This document shows positions 51,948-59,247 of a DNA stretch of 64,000 nucleotides, piece by piece. Every line of letters starts with the position of its first letter. The first letter of the stretch is position 1. The stretch comes from Nitrospira_D sp035465795 (GTDB lineage Bacteria; Nitrospirota; Nitrospiria; Nitrospirales; Nitrospiraceae). Made by a program: the position numbers and the translations under genes. The notes under the pieces are model-generated. The model was not told the origin of the DNA. It saw only the letters and a program-made list of their open reading frames with translations, and did not search any database. Location: NCBI RefSeq assembly GCF_049546785.1, contig NZ_JBMWAN010000002.1, positions 496,001 through 560,000 on the forward strand, in the 5' to 3' direction.

Positions 51948-52208
51948 CTAGAGGCCGGCTTTACGGGAAAGAGTCAGCAGACTGCTCCAGAAATGGGAGG
52001 CGGAACGCACGACATACCCGCTCATTTCCTGCGCGGCGGAGGTATCGCCCGGTCGCGTTGAACGGAGTAACTCATTCCAGCTGGCCCGCACCTGGATGCG
52101 ATGGGCCTTGCAGATTCCGTGAGTTTCCCGCCGATCCTCGAAAGGGGCCTTTTCTCCAACGATGGCGGCTTGTCCCTCCTGCCGACACCATGAACAGACG
52201 ATCGTCAT
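51948..52208 (-). CDS. small Cys/His-rich protein
   Basis: This 86-residue protein has C-S-W-C at residues 5-8 and H-G-I-C-K-A-H near 31-37, a zinc-finger-like C-x2-C...H-x2-C-x2-H set. The remainder is helical. Start ATG 52208 has GGGAG upstream. No family recognised; probably metal-binding and DNA- or protein-interacting. 51741-51947 and 52209-52475 hold no supportable gene. Confidence 0.55.
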   Translation of the reverse strand: MTIVCSWCRQEGQAAIVGEKAPFEDRRETHGICKAHRIQVRASWNELLRSTRPGDTSAAQEMSGYVVRSASHFWSSLLTLSRKAGL

Positions 52209-52475
52209 ACCAGCTCCCTTAGAGAAAAAACCAAACAAGTACTCGTAACAACAGCAAGAGTCGGGCCGTAACGTGAGAGATCGCCGGCCTTCAGAATATG
52301 GCCAGAATCCACATTCCTCACGGCCTGCAATGACTCTGTCGTTGTATCCAATCGGCCGGGCGTATCCTTTTGTGACACTTTTTGTCCCCACATGGGGCGT
52401 TCCTCGGCATCTCTCTCAATTCGACTGAGACTTCCTTGACCGGCACGAGAGAGCATGTTAGGGTGCGCCCCCATT

Positions 52476-53759
52476 ATGAAGACCAGCCGCTCCGCGAAAC
52501 TCTTTGCCGACGCTCAGCAGCTCATTCCCGGTGGGGTGAACAGCCCCGTTCGCGCCTTCCGTTCGGTCGGCGGACAGCCACGGTTCATCAAACGCGCAAA
52601 AGGCGCCAGGCTCTACGACGTCGACGGCAACACCTATCTCGACTATGTGCTGTCGTGGGGCCCGATGATCCTGGGACATGCAAATCCCGCCGTCACCCGC
52701 GTGATCAAGAAAGCCGCCGACAACGGCACCAGCTATGGCGCGCCGACGGAACTGGAAGTCACGCTCGCCCGCATGATCCGCGATGCCTTCCCGTCGATGG
52801 AAAAGGTCCGCCTGGTCAGCTCCGGCACCGAAGCGGTGATGAGCGCCATTCGCGTGGCCCGCGGCTTCACGAAGCGGGACAACATCTTGAAATTCGAGGG
52901 GTGCTATCACGGGCACAGCGACTACCTGCTGGCCAAGGCCGGGTCCGGGCTTGCCACCTTAGGCATTCCCGATTCTCCCGGCGTCCCGGAAGATTTTGCC
53001 AAACACACCCTCACCGCCCCGTACAACGACATCGAAGCCGTTCGGAAAATTATCGCCGGACAGCGCCGGAACCTGGCCTGCATCATCCTGGAACCGATCG
53101 CGGGGAACATGGGGGTCGTGCCGCCGGCGCCGGAGTTCTTGTCCGGGTTGCGCCGGTTGACGGAAGAAAATGACATCCTGCTCGTGTTCGACGAAGTGAT
53201 TTCCGGATTCCGTGTGGGATTCGGAGGCGCGCAAGGGCTCTACGGCATCAAGCCGGATCTCACCATCCTAGGAAAAATCATCGGCGGGGGCTTGCCGGTC
53301 GGTGCCTATGGCGGACGGAAAGAGATTATGGACTTGATCGCCCCGTCGGGGCCGGTCTACCAGGCGGGCACCCTCTCGGGCAACCCACTGGCGGTCTCCG
53401 CAGGCATTGAAACGCTGAAGCAGTTGAAAAAGAAGGGCGTCTACAAGAAGCTCGAGACCCTATCGGCCGCCCTCGCGAAGGGTATCGGCGAAGCGGCGAA
53501 GAAGGCCGGCATTCCCCTCACGCAGACGCGCGTGGGTTCCATGCTCACTTCGTTCTTCGTCTCAGGCCCGGTGACCGATTGGAATACCGTGAAGCAGTCC
53601 GACACCAAACGCTACGGCCAGTTCTTCCACAAGATGCTCGAGCAGGGCGTCTATCTGGCTCCGTCACAATTCGAAGCCGCGTTCCTCTCCACCGCCCACA
53701 CTTTTCAGGATATCGAAAAGACCATCCGGGCCGCGCATTCAGCCTTTAAGAGCCTCTAA
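52476..53759 (+). CDS. hemL: glutamate-1-semialdehyde 2,1-aminomutase
   Basis: The protein has 427 residues. PLP-binding Lys in I-L-G-K-I-I-G-G-G-L-P near 265, S-S-G-T-E-A near 118, and Y-H-G-H near 145 are the fold-I aminotransferase signature. It converts glutamate-1-semialdehyde to 5-aminolevulinate for heme and corrin synthesis. Start ATG 52476 (M-K-T-S-R-S). Followed by a strong hairpin. Confidence 0.96.
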   Translation: MKTSRSAKLFADAQQLIPGGVNSPVRAFRSVGGQPRFIKRAKGARLYDVDGNTYLDYVLSWGPMILGHANPAVTRVIKKAADNGTSYGAPTELEVTLARMIRDAFPSMEKVRLVSSGTEAVMSAIRVARGFTKRDNILKFEGCYHGHSDYLLAKAGSGLATLGIPDSPGVPEDFAKHTLTAPYNDIEAVRKIIAGQRRNLACIILEPIAGNMGVVPPAPEFLSGLRRLTEENDILLVFDEVISGFRVGFGGAQGLYGIKPDLTILGKIIGGGLPVGAYGGRKEIMDLIAPSGPVYQAGTLSGNPLAVSAGIETLKQLKKKGVYKKLETLSAALAKGIGEAAKKAGIPLTQTRVGSMLTSFFVSGPVTDWNTVKQSDTKRYGQFFHKMLEQGVYLAPSQFEAAFLSTAHTFQDIEKTIRAAHSAFKSL

Positions 53760-53813
53760 ACTCGACCGTCGTTCGTATCTCGCCAGATACAAGAAAGCTG
53801 CCGATTCGATACA

Positions 53814-53862
53814 GCTGCGGCCTTGCGGGTTGATCAAAACGATCGTCCAGCAAGGCCGCAGC
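53814..53862. terminator. hemL downstream hairpin, 13-bp perfect stem
   Basis: GCTGCGGCCTTGC and GCAAGGCCGCAGC pair perfectly across a 23-base loop, starting 55 bases past hemL. No T-run follows. The inner word GCGGCCTTGCTGG recurs at 55526, so it is both a likely transcript end for hemL and a dispersed repeat. Confidence 0.5.
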
Positions 53863-53928
53863 GACGCTAGTACGTTGAGCCCGTGAGCGAAGCGAGAACG
53901 ACGCTGGCGGGCGTTTTCAAGAGCTTCT

Positions 53929-54159
53929 CTATTCGTCGTCCTCGTCGTCCGCTTCCAGCGCCTCCTGACGCTTCTGCTCCTCCATCGCGTTATGGAGCAG
54001 CATGCGGATAAACATCGAATAGAGCGAGCCTTTTTCGAGCGTGCCGCCCGGGGGAATCGCGATCTTGCCTTCCTTGATCATCTTATCCATCCACACCTTC
54101 TGATCCGGGGCGATCAGAATCGGGACTTCCACCAAGCCGACTCGACCAAACATTTCCAT
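53929..54159 (-). CDS. small acidic protein of unknown function
   Basis: This 76-residue protein starts V-G-L-V-E-V-P-I-L-I-A-P-D-Q-K and ends in an acidic run (E-A-D-D-E-D-D-E). It has no signal or membrane segment and no known motif. The central helix has K-M-I-K-E-G-K and the segment M-L-L-H-N-A-M-E-E-Q-K. It probably binds a basic partner. No family recognised. Convergent with the hemL-side repeat, stand-alone. Confidence 0.5.
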   Translation of the reverse strand: MEMFGRVGLVEVPILIAPDQKVWMDKMIKEGKIAIPPGGTLEKGSLYSMFIRMLLHNAMEEQKRQEALEADDEDDE

Positions 54160-54290
54160 GATCTATCCCTCCGCGACGATGTCGCTTATGAGCTATCAGC
54201 CATCGACTGTCGGCTCTGAAAATGCCACGCCGTTTTCCCCGTTGTCAACCGAACCGCTTCTGGCACGGGCTGTGCGATGCCGATCCAGGC

Positions 54291-54890
54291 ATGCGGCGCC
54301 AAACAGCCTTCCTTCTCGCCTGCCTTGTCCTCTGTCTGAATAGCATTGTTCCGGCGTGGGAAAGTGCCCAGGCCGCGCGGCTCTCGACTTCCAATAGCGA
54401 TTCGACTTTTCAACAGAAGTGCGACCTCTGCTGGAGCCCGTCGGCAAACGATTCCGCTCCTCTTCCATCCACCTTACAACCCTATCGACAACCCTCTCGC
54501 CGGCATCATCCTCCAGGGAGCCGCCCCCATCGATTTCCCAAGGGCCGTTACAAGATCACACCTTCCCAGAAACAGGTCCGGCCTTCCGTGCTCGGACGGA
54601 TGGCCAGACCGAGAATGCCGGCCAACCAGCCTATCCACACTATTGATGGCGATACGCTTCGGGTAGGATCCCAGCGGATCCGGCTCCGAGGCCTCGACAC
54701 GCCGGAGTTATCGGAGCCGGGCGGTCTGGAGGCGAAACAGCGGCTGGAGCAACTGCTGCACGACGGCCCCATTCGCATCGTACCCCACGGGCAGGATGTC
54801 TACGGCCGCACCGTCGCCGACGTGTTTGTGAACGGGAGGAATGTGGCGGAGGTGCTGCGGAGTGAAGGATTTGCAAAGCCGGGATCGTGA
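54291..54890 (+). CDS. secreted thermonuclease-like (SNase) protein
   Basis: The protein has 199 residues. A signal peptide (F-L-L-A-C-L-V-L-C-L-N-S-I, cut near A-Q-A) is followed by a Pro/Ser-rich linker with a C-D-L-C pair. The C-terminal SNase domain holds D-G-D-T, the catalytic R-L-R-G-L-D-T-P-E-L segment, and Y-G-R-T near the end, matching the arginine/glutamate/arginine set of staphylococcal nuclease. It is expected to cleave DNA or RNA outside the cytoplasm. Start ATG 54291. Confidence 0.75.
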   Translation: MRRQTAFLLACLVLCLNSIVPAWESAQAARLSTSNSDSTFQQKCDLCWSPSANDSAPLPSTLQPYRQPSRRHHPPGSRPHRFPKGRYKITPSQKQVRPSVLGRMARPRMPANQPIHTIDGDTLRVGSQRIRLRGLDTPELSEPGGLEAKQRLEQLLHDGPIRIVPHGQDVYGRTVADVFVNGRNVAEVLRSEGFAKPGS

Positions 54891-54955
54891 TTCTGTCACC
54901 CGTGGCTCAACGGCAGGACAAGAAAACGACAGCTATGGTAATGTGAGGCCGCCGG

Positions 54956-55243
54956 ATGAAACTGAGGTTTGAGTGGGACGCACGCAAGGCGCTCACGAAC
55001 CGAGTCAAACACGGAGTATCGTTCGAAGAGGCAACAACTGTCTTCGCCGATCCGCTCGCAGGTATCCTCGACGACCCGGATCATTCGGTTTCAGAGTTCA
55101 GGGAAATCATTATCGGGCTGTCTCGAAAACAACGGCTGCTGCTCGCGTGCTTTATTGAAAGTAACCATGTGATCCGTCTTTTCAGCGCCAGAAAAGCGAC
55201 GAAACTGGAACGTCAGGATTATGAAGAAAGAGGAAAGCCCTAA
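54956..55243 (+). CDS. brnT: BrnT-family ribonuclease toxin
   Basis: The protein has 95 residues. The BrnT fold signature is F-E-W-D near residue 5, the N-R-x-K-H-G-V-S-F-E-E-A near 15-26, then F-A-D-P near 30 and I-I-G-L-S. This matches the RelE-fold BrnT toxins that cut RNA. It overlaps its antitoxin gene by 23 bp. Ribosome site weak but the start is well placed. Confidence 0.85.
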   Translation: MKLRFEWDARKALTNRVKHGVSFEEATTVFADPLAGILDDPDHSVSEFREIIIGLSRKQRLLLACFIESNHVIRLFSARKATKLERQDYEERGKP

Positions 55244-55469
55244 ACGACCGCGCAAACCTAAGGATGAGATGCGAGCAGAATACCGGTTCGACTACGCAAA
55301 AGCGAAACCGAATCGGTTTGCGACTCGTATCAAGAAAGGTGCGATCGCAGTGATCCTCGATCCCGATGTTGCGGAGGTCTTTCGTTCGTCCGATGCTGTC
55401 AACTCCTTCCTTCGCTCCGTCATTTCGACGCTACCTGAACGCCGACACAAGCGAGCGCAAGCAAGCTGA
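55221..55469 (+). CDS. brnA: BrnA-family antitoxin
   Basis: The protein has 82 residues with a lysine/arginine-rich N-terminus, R-A-E-Y-R-F-D-Y-A-K-A-K-P-N near 19-32, and I-L-D-P-D-V-A-E-V-F near 46, matching the BrnA ribbon-helix-helix antitoxins in order. It overlaps brnT by 23 bp, the normal brnT-brnA organisation. It should repress its own operon and neutralise BrnT. Confidence 0.8.
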   Translation: MKKEESPKRPRKPKDEMRAEYRFDYAKAKPNRFATRIKKGAIAVILDPDVAEVFRSSDAVNSFLRSVISTLPERRHKRAQAS

Positions 55470-55489
55470 CGATTACCGGAGCTGTTGAT

Positions 55490-55565
55490 AAAATCCGCCG
55501 TCGCCGCGACCTGCCTTCGTTGATTGCGGCCTTGCTGGGTAGGCCTTCTGAACAGCCTGCGAAGA
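55490..55565. repeat. dispersed GCGGCCTTGC element with AACAGCCTGC
   Basis: GCGGCCTTGCTGG at 55526-55538 is shared with the hairpin after hemL. The outer word AACAGCCTGCGAAG resembles the AACAGGCTGTTGA words seen at 23668-23690 and near 35600. A REP-like dispersed element between brnA and the next gene. The remaining spacer 55566-55722 holds no gene. Confidence 0.45.
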
Positions 55566-55722
55566 GTTCTCAAAGAATCAAAGGCGATCTCAGGTCGCTC
55601 AATTTTGTGGCTGAGTAGTCAGTAGAGTGTGTCAACGCAGTGCAAGTTGTAGCGCTCTCTGAATTCCCGTTTTGCATGGTACGCAGGTTGCGCTATACTG
55701 GCAACGACTAGGAGGACTCACC

Positions 55723-55962
55723 GTGGCGAAGACACTCCCCTCCCCTCCGCCTGAATTCGACAAACTCCCGGTTGCCGAACAAATCGATTACGTGCAGGCG
55801 CTGTGGGATCGGATTGCCGCAAGCCCCGACCAAATCCCTGTGCCGGAGTGGCACACACGCGTCATCCGTGAACGCCTGGAGGCCTACCAGATGAATCCAA
55901 CCCCAGGTCGGCTTTGGGCGGATTTACGGAAAGATATCGAACAGAAGATTCGGGATCGCTGA
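55723..55962 (+). CDS. addiction module (ParD/RelB-like) antitoxin
   Basis: This 79-residue protein starts at GTG 55723, with AGGAGG upstream. The pattern is E-F-D-K-L-P-V-A-E-Q-I-D-Y-V-Q-A-L-W-D-R-I, W-H-T-R-V-I-R-E-R-L, then P-G-R-L-W-A-D-L-R-K-D-I. This matches putative addiction-module component proteins (the PF09720 type). It is followed nine bases on by the 5' end of a ParE/RelE toxin gene that stops after 25 codons. Confidence 0.8.
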   Translation: MAKTLPSPPPEFDKLPVAEQIDYVQALWDRIAASPDQIPVPEWHTRVIRERLEAYQMNPTPGRLWADLRKDIEQKIRDR

Positions 55963-55970
55963 CCTCACCG

Positions 55971-56048
55971 ATGACGCACCGAGTCATCTTCCAGCCCTGG
56001 GCTGAACTTGTTATCGAAGCAGCAACCCTGTGGTACAACGCCCAGTAA
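55971..56048 (+). pseudogene. truncated ParE/RelE toxin gene
   Basis: It encodes M-T-H-R-V-I-F-Q-P-W-A-E, then A-A-T-L-W-Y-N-A-Q and a stop. This is the first 25 residues of a ParE/RelE toxin of roughly 100 residues; the rest is absent. The antitoxin upstream is intact. The toxin was probably lost by deletion when the following accessory segment arrived. Confidence 0.75.
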
Positions 56049-56149
56049 TCCGACTGAACAAAAACGGCCTGATCCAATACTGCGGGCTGATCGCCGGATA
56101 GACTGCAGGATTCGCAGTCTATCTCGAACAACAACAGGGAACGATCTCT

Positions 56150-56250
56150 TGATAAGAGTCGGATTTCCTTTTAGACTTGCCGTCCAGTGAGCTGCGTAGG
56201 TTCCCGCGCTATGTTGCACGGGTAGCCTGCAACAGACTTATTAGTTAGAC
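56150..56250. other. attC-like site A (weak), 5' of the first cassette
   Basis: R' GTTAGAC is at 56244-56250. A partial stem is seen in CCCG (56202 area) pairing with CGGG and GTAGG/GCCTGC. Its R'' box was not found with confidence. It matters because TTAGACACCG here is the inverse of CGGTGTCTAA at the end of the next gene. The interval 56049-56259 otherwise has no gene. Confidence 0.4.
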
Positions 56251-56259
56251 ACCGACGCC

Positions 56260-56976
56260 ATGGAACCGTATCTCTTCTATGGAGTTGTGCTACCCGAAAG
56301 AGCCCAGCTAACACTTCAATTCAGTGTCGGCTTTTCTCACATCGCTTCCGGAGTTGAAGGCACAGCGAAGGTAAGCATCATCCTGAACCAGACTGCTGTC
56401 ACTGTTGAAAGCGAGCACAACTGGGATATCTTCGACCTTCGGAATCTCGTCAAGAACATTGTCCAAAATCATCTGGCTATGGTTGGCTATCTCATGGGCT
56501 ACGCCTACGATTTCGAGGTAACCCGCGTCCTAAATCAAAGCCGCGAAATCGATTACGTTTTTGGCATTGACATTCCCTGCCTTGCGGAGCGAAACAAAGA
56601 TATTGATTTAGCCGTTGCCTTGGCAAGCCTTCGTGAGAAGACTATTGGCCCGAACGGAATGTTTCTGAATCGCTGCTTCTCCGATCTTACGGCTTCAATG
56701 AAACATGCTGACGACACTGCCTTCTACTGCTACAGGGCAATTGAATCTCTGCGTCACCACTGTGCTGCAGAACACAATCTGTCTGGTGCAAGCAAAACCG
56801 CGCAGTGGGAGAAGTTTCGTGAAGTTTCGGGATGTACAGAGGAGGTTCTCCGCCAAATCAAGGTAGCCGCCGATCCTTTACGTCACGGTGAGGCGGCGGG
56901 AGGCAGTTCAGAAGACCGCGCGAAACTATTCACGGCAACTTGGGGCGTTGTCGATGGCTATCTCCGCGGTGTCTAA
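56260..56976 (+). CDS. integron-cassette protein of unknown function
   Basis: The protein has 238 residues. The composition is lower in GC than most of the window. The N-terminal part is beta-rich (Y-L-F-Y-G-V-V-L-P-E-R-A, V-S-I-I-L-N-Q-T-A-V-T-V). The C-terminal half is helical (D-D-T-A-F-Y-C-Y-R-A-I-E-S-L-R, H-H-C-A-A-E-H). I recognise no family; phage or defence roles are guesswork. Its stop TAA lies inside the R'' box GTCTAAC of the attC-like site that follows, as in integron cassettes. No promoter is evident, again typical of cassettes. Confidence 0.6.
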   Translation: MEPYLFYGVVLPERAQLTLQFSVGFSHIASGVEGTAKVSIILNQTAVTVESEHNWDIFDLRNLVKNIVQNHLAMVGYLMGYAYDFEVTRVLNQSREIDYVFGIDIPCLAERNKDIDLAVALASLREKTIGPNGMFLNRCFSDLTASMKHADDTAFYCYRAIESLRHHCAAEHNLSGASKTAQWEKFREVSGCTEEVLRQIKVAADPLRHGEAAGGSSEDRAKLFTATWGVVDGYLRGV

Positions 56977-57042
56977 CCTCTCGGTCAAGAGGGACGCTCC
57001 GCCGGCAAGCCGGCTCCGTGCCCCTTACCTCAACCGTTCGGC
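56971..57042 (+). other. attC-like recombination site B
   Basis: R'' is GTCTAAC (56971-56977) and R' is GTTCGGC (57036-57042), 72 bp across. Between them are TCAAGAGGGAC (matching the L'' words of Vibrio cholerae-type attC from memory) and GCCCCTTA (the matching L' words). The stem is capped by GCCGGC-AA-GCCGGC. The R' departs from GTTRRRY at one position. R'' is complementary to the R' at the cassette's own start (56244-56250), as circular-cassette logic requires. Confidence 0.7.
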
Positions 57043-57109
57043 GTCATCGACGAAATGACTGCACGATACATGCGGGACGACTGGGCTACAGAGTCGGCCC
57101 CCAATAGGC

Positions 57110-57940
57110 ATGAGGCTGTACAAGTTCTTTCCCAATGACCGCGTTGACTTCGTTCACCACCGACTGGTTCGGCTAACGCCTCCGACTGCATTCAACGATC
57201 CTTTCGACATGTTGCCAGTCGTCGAGTCGGTATTTCGCACAAAACGAGCCACAAATGCTGCAAAGCCGCGTCCCGGAACTCTTGGAAGTGTGTTGTCGGA
57301 CATACATGCGCTCGGGGAACGAATGGCCGATAGTCTCTTCAACCGCCGTGGCCTCCTTCAAGAATACCTGAGCATCACCTATGGTGTTCTTTGCTTGTCT
57401 GAGAGGTATGACAGTCTCCTCATGTGGGCCCACTACGCGAGCGATCACAAGGGGTTCGTCGTGGAGTTCGACGTCTCGCACGCGTGGTTCAATCAGGGGA
57501 CGGCAAATCCCGGGGAAGTAGGTGTCGGGGTCGTGCGCAAAATTACCTACAGTGACGAGCGGCCCACCATATCGCTGCAGTCTAACCCGATCGATAATTA
57601 TTTCGCTAAGGGCGCTGAATGGTCCTACGAAGGCGAATGGCGACTTGTATTGCGGCTGGATAAAGCGACAAAGACACTGTCAACGCCTACAAGTCACGTG
57701 CAGCTGTTCGAAGTTCCCCATACCGCAATTTCCTCTATCATCCTCGGCGCACGAATCTCTGTCGCTGATCGCAAGATGCTGATGCAATGCCGCGAGCTAC
57801 CGGCCTTTGCTCATGTGCGTTTAGTGCAGGCAAGCTTGAGTCCACGCCGATATGGGCTGGAGTTCAGTCCAATACCGAAGCAACAGGCGTGTACGACTGG
57901 AGAGGGCACACATAAGAGCAGGAAACGTCGACCGCGGTAG
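57110..57940 (+). CDS. DUF2971 domain protein in a cassette
   Basis: The protein has 276 residues. It has the DUF2971 pattern: L-Y-K-F-F at the start, F-N-D-P-F-D-M near 28-34, V-L-C-L-S-E-R-Y-D-S-L-L-M-W-A-H-Y-A near 95, H-K-G-F-V-V-E-F-D, then Y-S-D-E-R-P, and E-W-S-Y-E-G-E-W-R near 172. DUF2971 proteins occur often in integrons and defence-associated spots; function unknown. It has an arginine-rich tail. Flanked by attC-like sites B and C, so it is a gene cassette. Confidence 0.75.
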   Translation: MRLYKFFPNDRVDFVHHRLVRLTPPTAFNDPFDMLPVVESVFRTKRATNAAKPRPGTLGSVLSDIHALGERMADSLFNRRGLLQEYLSITYGVLCLSERYDSLLMWAHYASDHKGFVVEFDVSHAWFNQGTANPGEVGVGVVRKITYSDERPTISLQSNPIDNYFAKGAEWSYEGEWRLVLRLDKATKTLSTPTSHVQLFEVPHTAISSIILGARISVADRKMLMQCRELPAFAHVRLVQASLSPRRYGLEFSPIPKQQACTTGEGTHKSRKRRPR

Positions 57941-57989
57941 GCCATGAGAAGGTTTGCTTCAAGCTTCGGTGCTTGGTCGATGCATTGCT

Positions 57990-58072
57990 GCCGAACCCCG
58001 CGATGAAGCCGACCGGCAGAACAGCCGCCCTTCGCTTGCCGTTCGCCGCCGGCTTATCACCATGCGTTAGCC
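57990..58072 (+). other. attC-like recombination site C
   Basis: R'' GCCGAAC (57990-57996) is the complement of the R' GTTCGGC at the start of the same cassette (57036). R' GTTAGCC is at 58066-58072, 83 bp across. Arms GATGAAGCCG and CGGCTTATC pair with one unpaired G, the classic extrahelical base of attC sites. This is the best-formed site in the region. Confidence 0.72.
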
Positions 58073-58148
58073 ATCCCAATTCAAATGTGGGGGCCATCAA
58101 ATGGGGTCACATCTTGTAATATTATATTTGGTTGATGCAGGATCTCTC

Positions 58149-58310
58149 ATGGCTCGTCCGCTGCGCATCGAATTCCCCGGGGCCCTCTATCACGTCACCT
58201 CACGTGGCAACGCGCGGCAGCGAATCTTTCGCGATGACGAGGACCGCGAGACGTTCCTGAGCACCATGGCCTGGGTCGTGGATCGGTTCGGCTGGCGCTG
58301 TCAAAAAGCA
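58149..58310 (+). pseudogene. REP-associated tyrosine transposase (RAYT), N-terminal stub
   Basis: The start M-A-R-P-L-R-I-E-F-P-G-A-L-Y-H-V-T-S-R-G-N and R-Q-R-I-F-R-D-D are the N-terminus of IS200-like/RAYT single-strand transposases (Y1_Tnp). The reading frame then passes without a stop into the XRE gene; the catalytic HUH and tyrosine parts are missing. Only about 53 residues remain. It is a dead fragment at the left of this gene. Confidence 0.75.
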
Positions 58311-58337
58311 GAAAATGTACCGGGAGTCTTTCTAGCT

Positions 58338-58628
58338 ATGGCCCGCTTGTACTCCCATGATCAACTCGTCAAGACACTCATGCGTCGTCCGGATATACGC
58401 GCGGAGGTCGAGCGCATTGAGCGGGAGGAATCCGCACTGCTCAACGCCTTGCTCAAGGCGCGGCAAGAAGCGGGTCTGACGCAAGCGCAAGTGGCCGAAC
58501 GCATGGGCACCCCCGCCGTCGCTCGCCTGGAGCGGGCCCTCGCCAGCGAGAACCACTCCCCATCAATTTCGACCTTACGAAAATACCTCAAAGCTTGCGG
58601 CAAGCGTCTGCTCCTCCGGATTGCATAA
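58338..58628 (+). CDS. XRE-type antitoxin joined to the transposase stub
   Basis: The protein has about 96 residues from ATG 58338. The HTH is A-G-L-T-Q-A-Q-V-A-E-R-M-G-T, then V-A-R-L-E-R-A, with S-I-S-T-L-R-K-Y-L-K-A-C-G near the end, the HigA-type pattern. The upstream RAYT stub is in the same frame, so a fused product from 58149 is possible. The usual HigB toxin is absent. Transcription perhaps borrowed from the insertion. Confidence 0.7.
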   Translation: MARLYSHDQLVKTLMRRPDIRAEVERIEREESALLNALLKARQEAGLTQAQVAERMGTPAVARLERALASENHSPSISTLRKYLKACGKRLLLRIA

Positions 58629-58798
58629 GGACACTGGTTCTGTTCGACCGACCGAACAGTCGTCACCGCTCAGGCCACACGTCATTTGAGCGAGGGAAAG
58701 GGATTCTTTTCTTGTGGAGTGCCTTGAGCGGCGACCGCCGAGAGTTCAGAATGTGACTGCTCCTACCTCCACGGAATCACAACTAAAGGGAGATCTCG

Positions 58799-59161
58799 AT
58801 GCTCGCTCATGAACTACTGCGCAAGGAAGGCATTCTGCTGCTTCGGCCGCAGGGCCCGATCCAAGCCGGTGATTTCGAGTCTGTTGCAAAACTCGTCGAT
58901 CCCTACATCGAACAAACAGAAGAGCTGCGCGGCGTCCTGATAGAGGCACCGTCGTTCCCAGGTTGGGACAGCTTTGCCGCGCTCGTGTCGCACCTGCGGT
59001 TCGTTCGCGACCATCACCGGCACATCGCGAAGATCGCGGCGGTCTCGGACAGCGCAGTCCTCTCAATCATCCCGCACATCACCAAACACTTCGTCAAAGC
59101 CGAGTTTCGCCACTTCAACGCGAACGATCGCGAGGCAGCCCTCGCCTGGTTGCGCGAGTGA
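58799..59161 (+). CDS. STAS/SpoIIAA-like domain protein
   Basis: The protein has 120 residues with the SpoIIAA-like (STAS/SEC14) pattern: L-L-R-P-Q-G-P-I-Q-A-G-D-F, V-L-I-E-A-P-S-F-P-G-W, then R-H-I-A-K-I-A-A-V-S-D and H-F-V-K-A-E-F-R-H-F. GGGAG precedes the ATG. The family binds lipids or GTP-type ligands, or regulates via partner switching. 58629-58798 has an inverted repeat CTGTTCG/CGAACAG but no gene. Confidence 0.75.
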   Translation: MLAHELLRKEGILLLRPQGPIQAGDFESVAKLVDPYIEQTEELRGVLIEAPSFPGWDSFAALVSHLRFVRDHHRHIAKIAAVSDSAVLSIIPHITKHFVKAEFRHFNANDREAALAWLRE

Positions 59162-59247
59162 GAGACATGGACAGAACATGTGCCGGACATCCTTGTGGGG
59201 ACTTTGGCGAACGTTTCGTCATGCGGATGGTAGACGGAGACTGATCC

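Noticed and set aside
53814..53862. Reading the hemL hairpin as a CRISPR repeat
   Set aside because: Only one copy in place, with no regular spacers. I saw no array of direct repeats anywhere in the window.
58650..58680. CTGTTCG/CGAACAG inverted repeat before the STAS gene as an attachment site
   Set aside because: Lacks R boxes and partner copies; treated as a minor hairpin.
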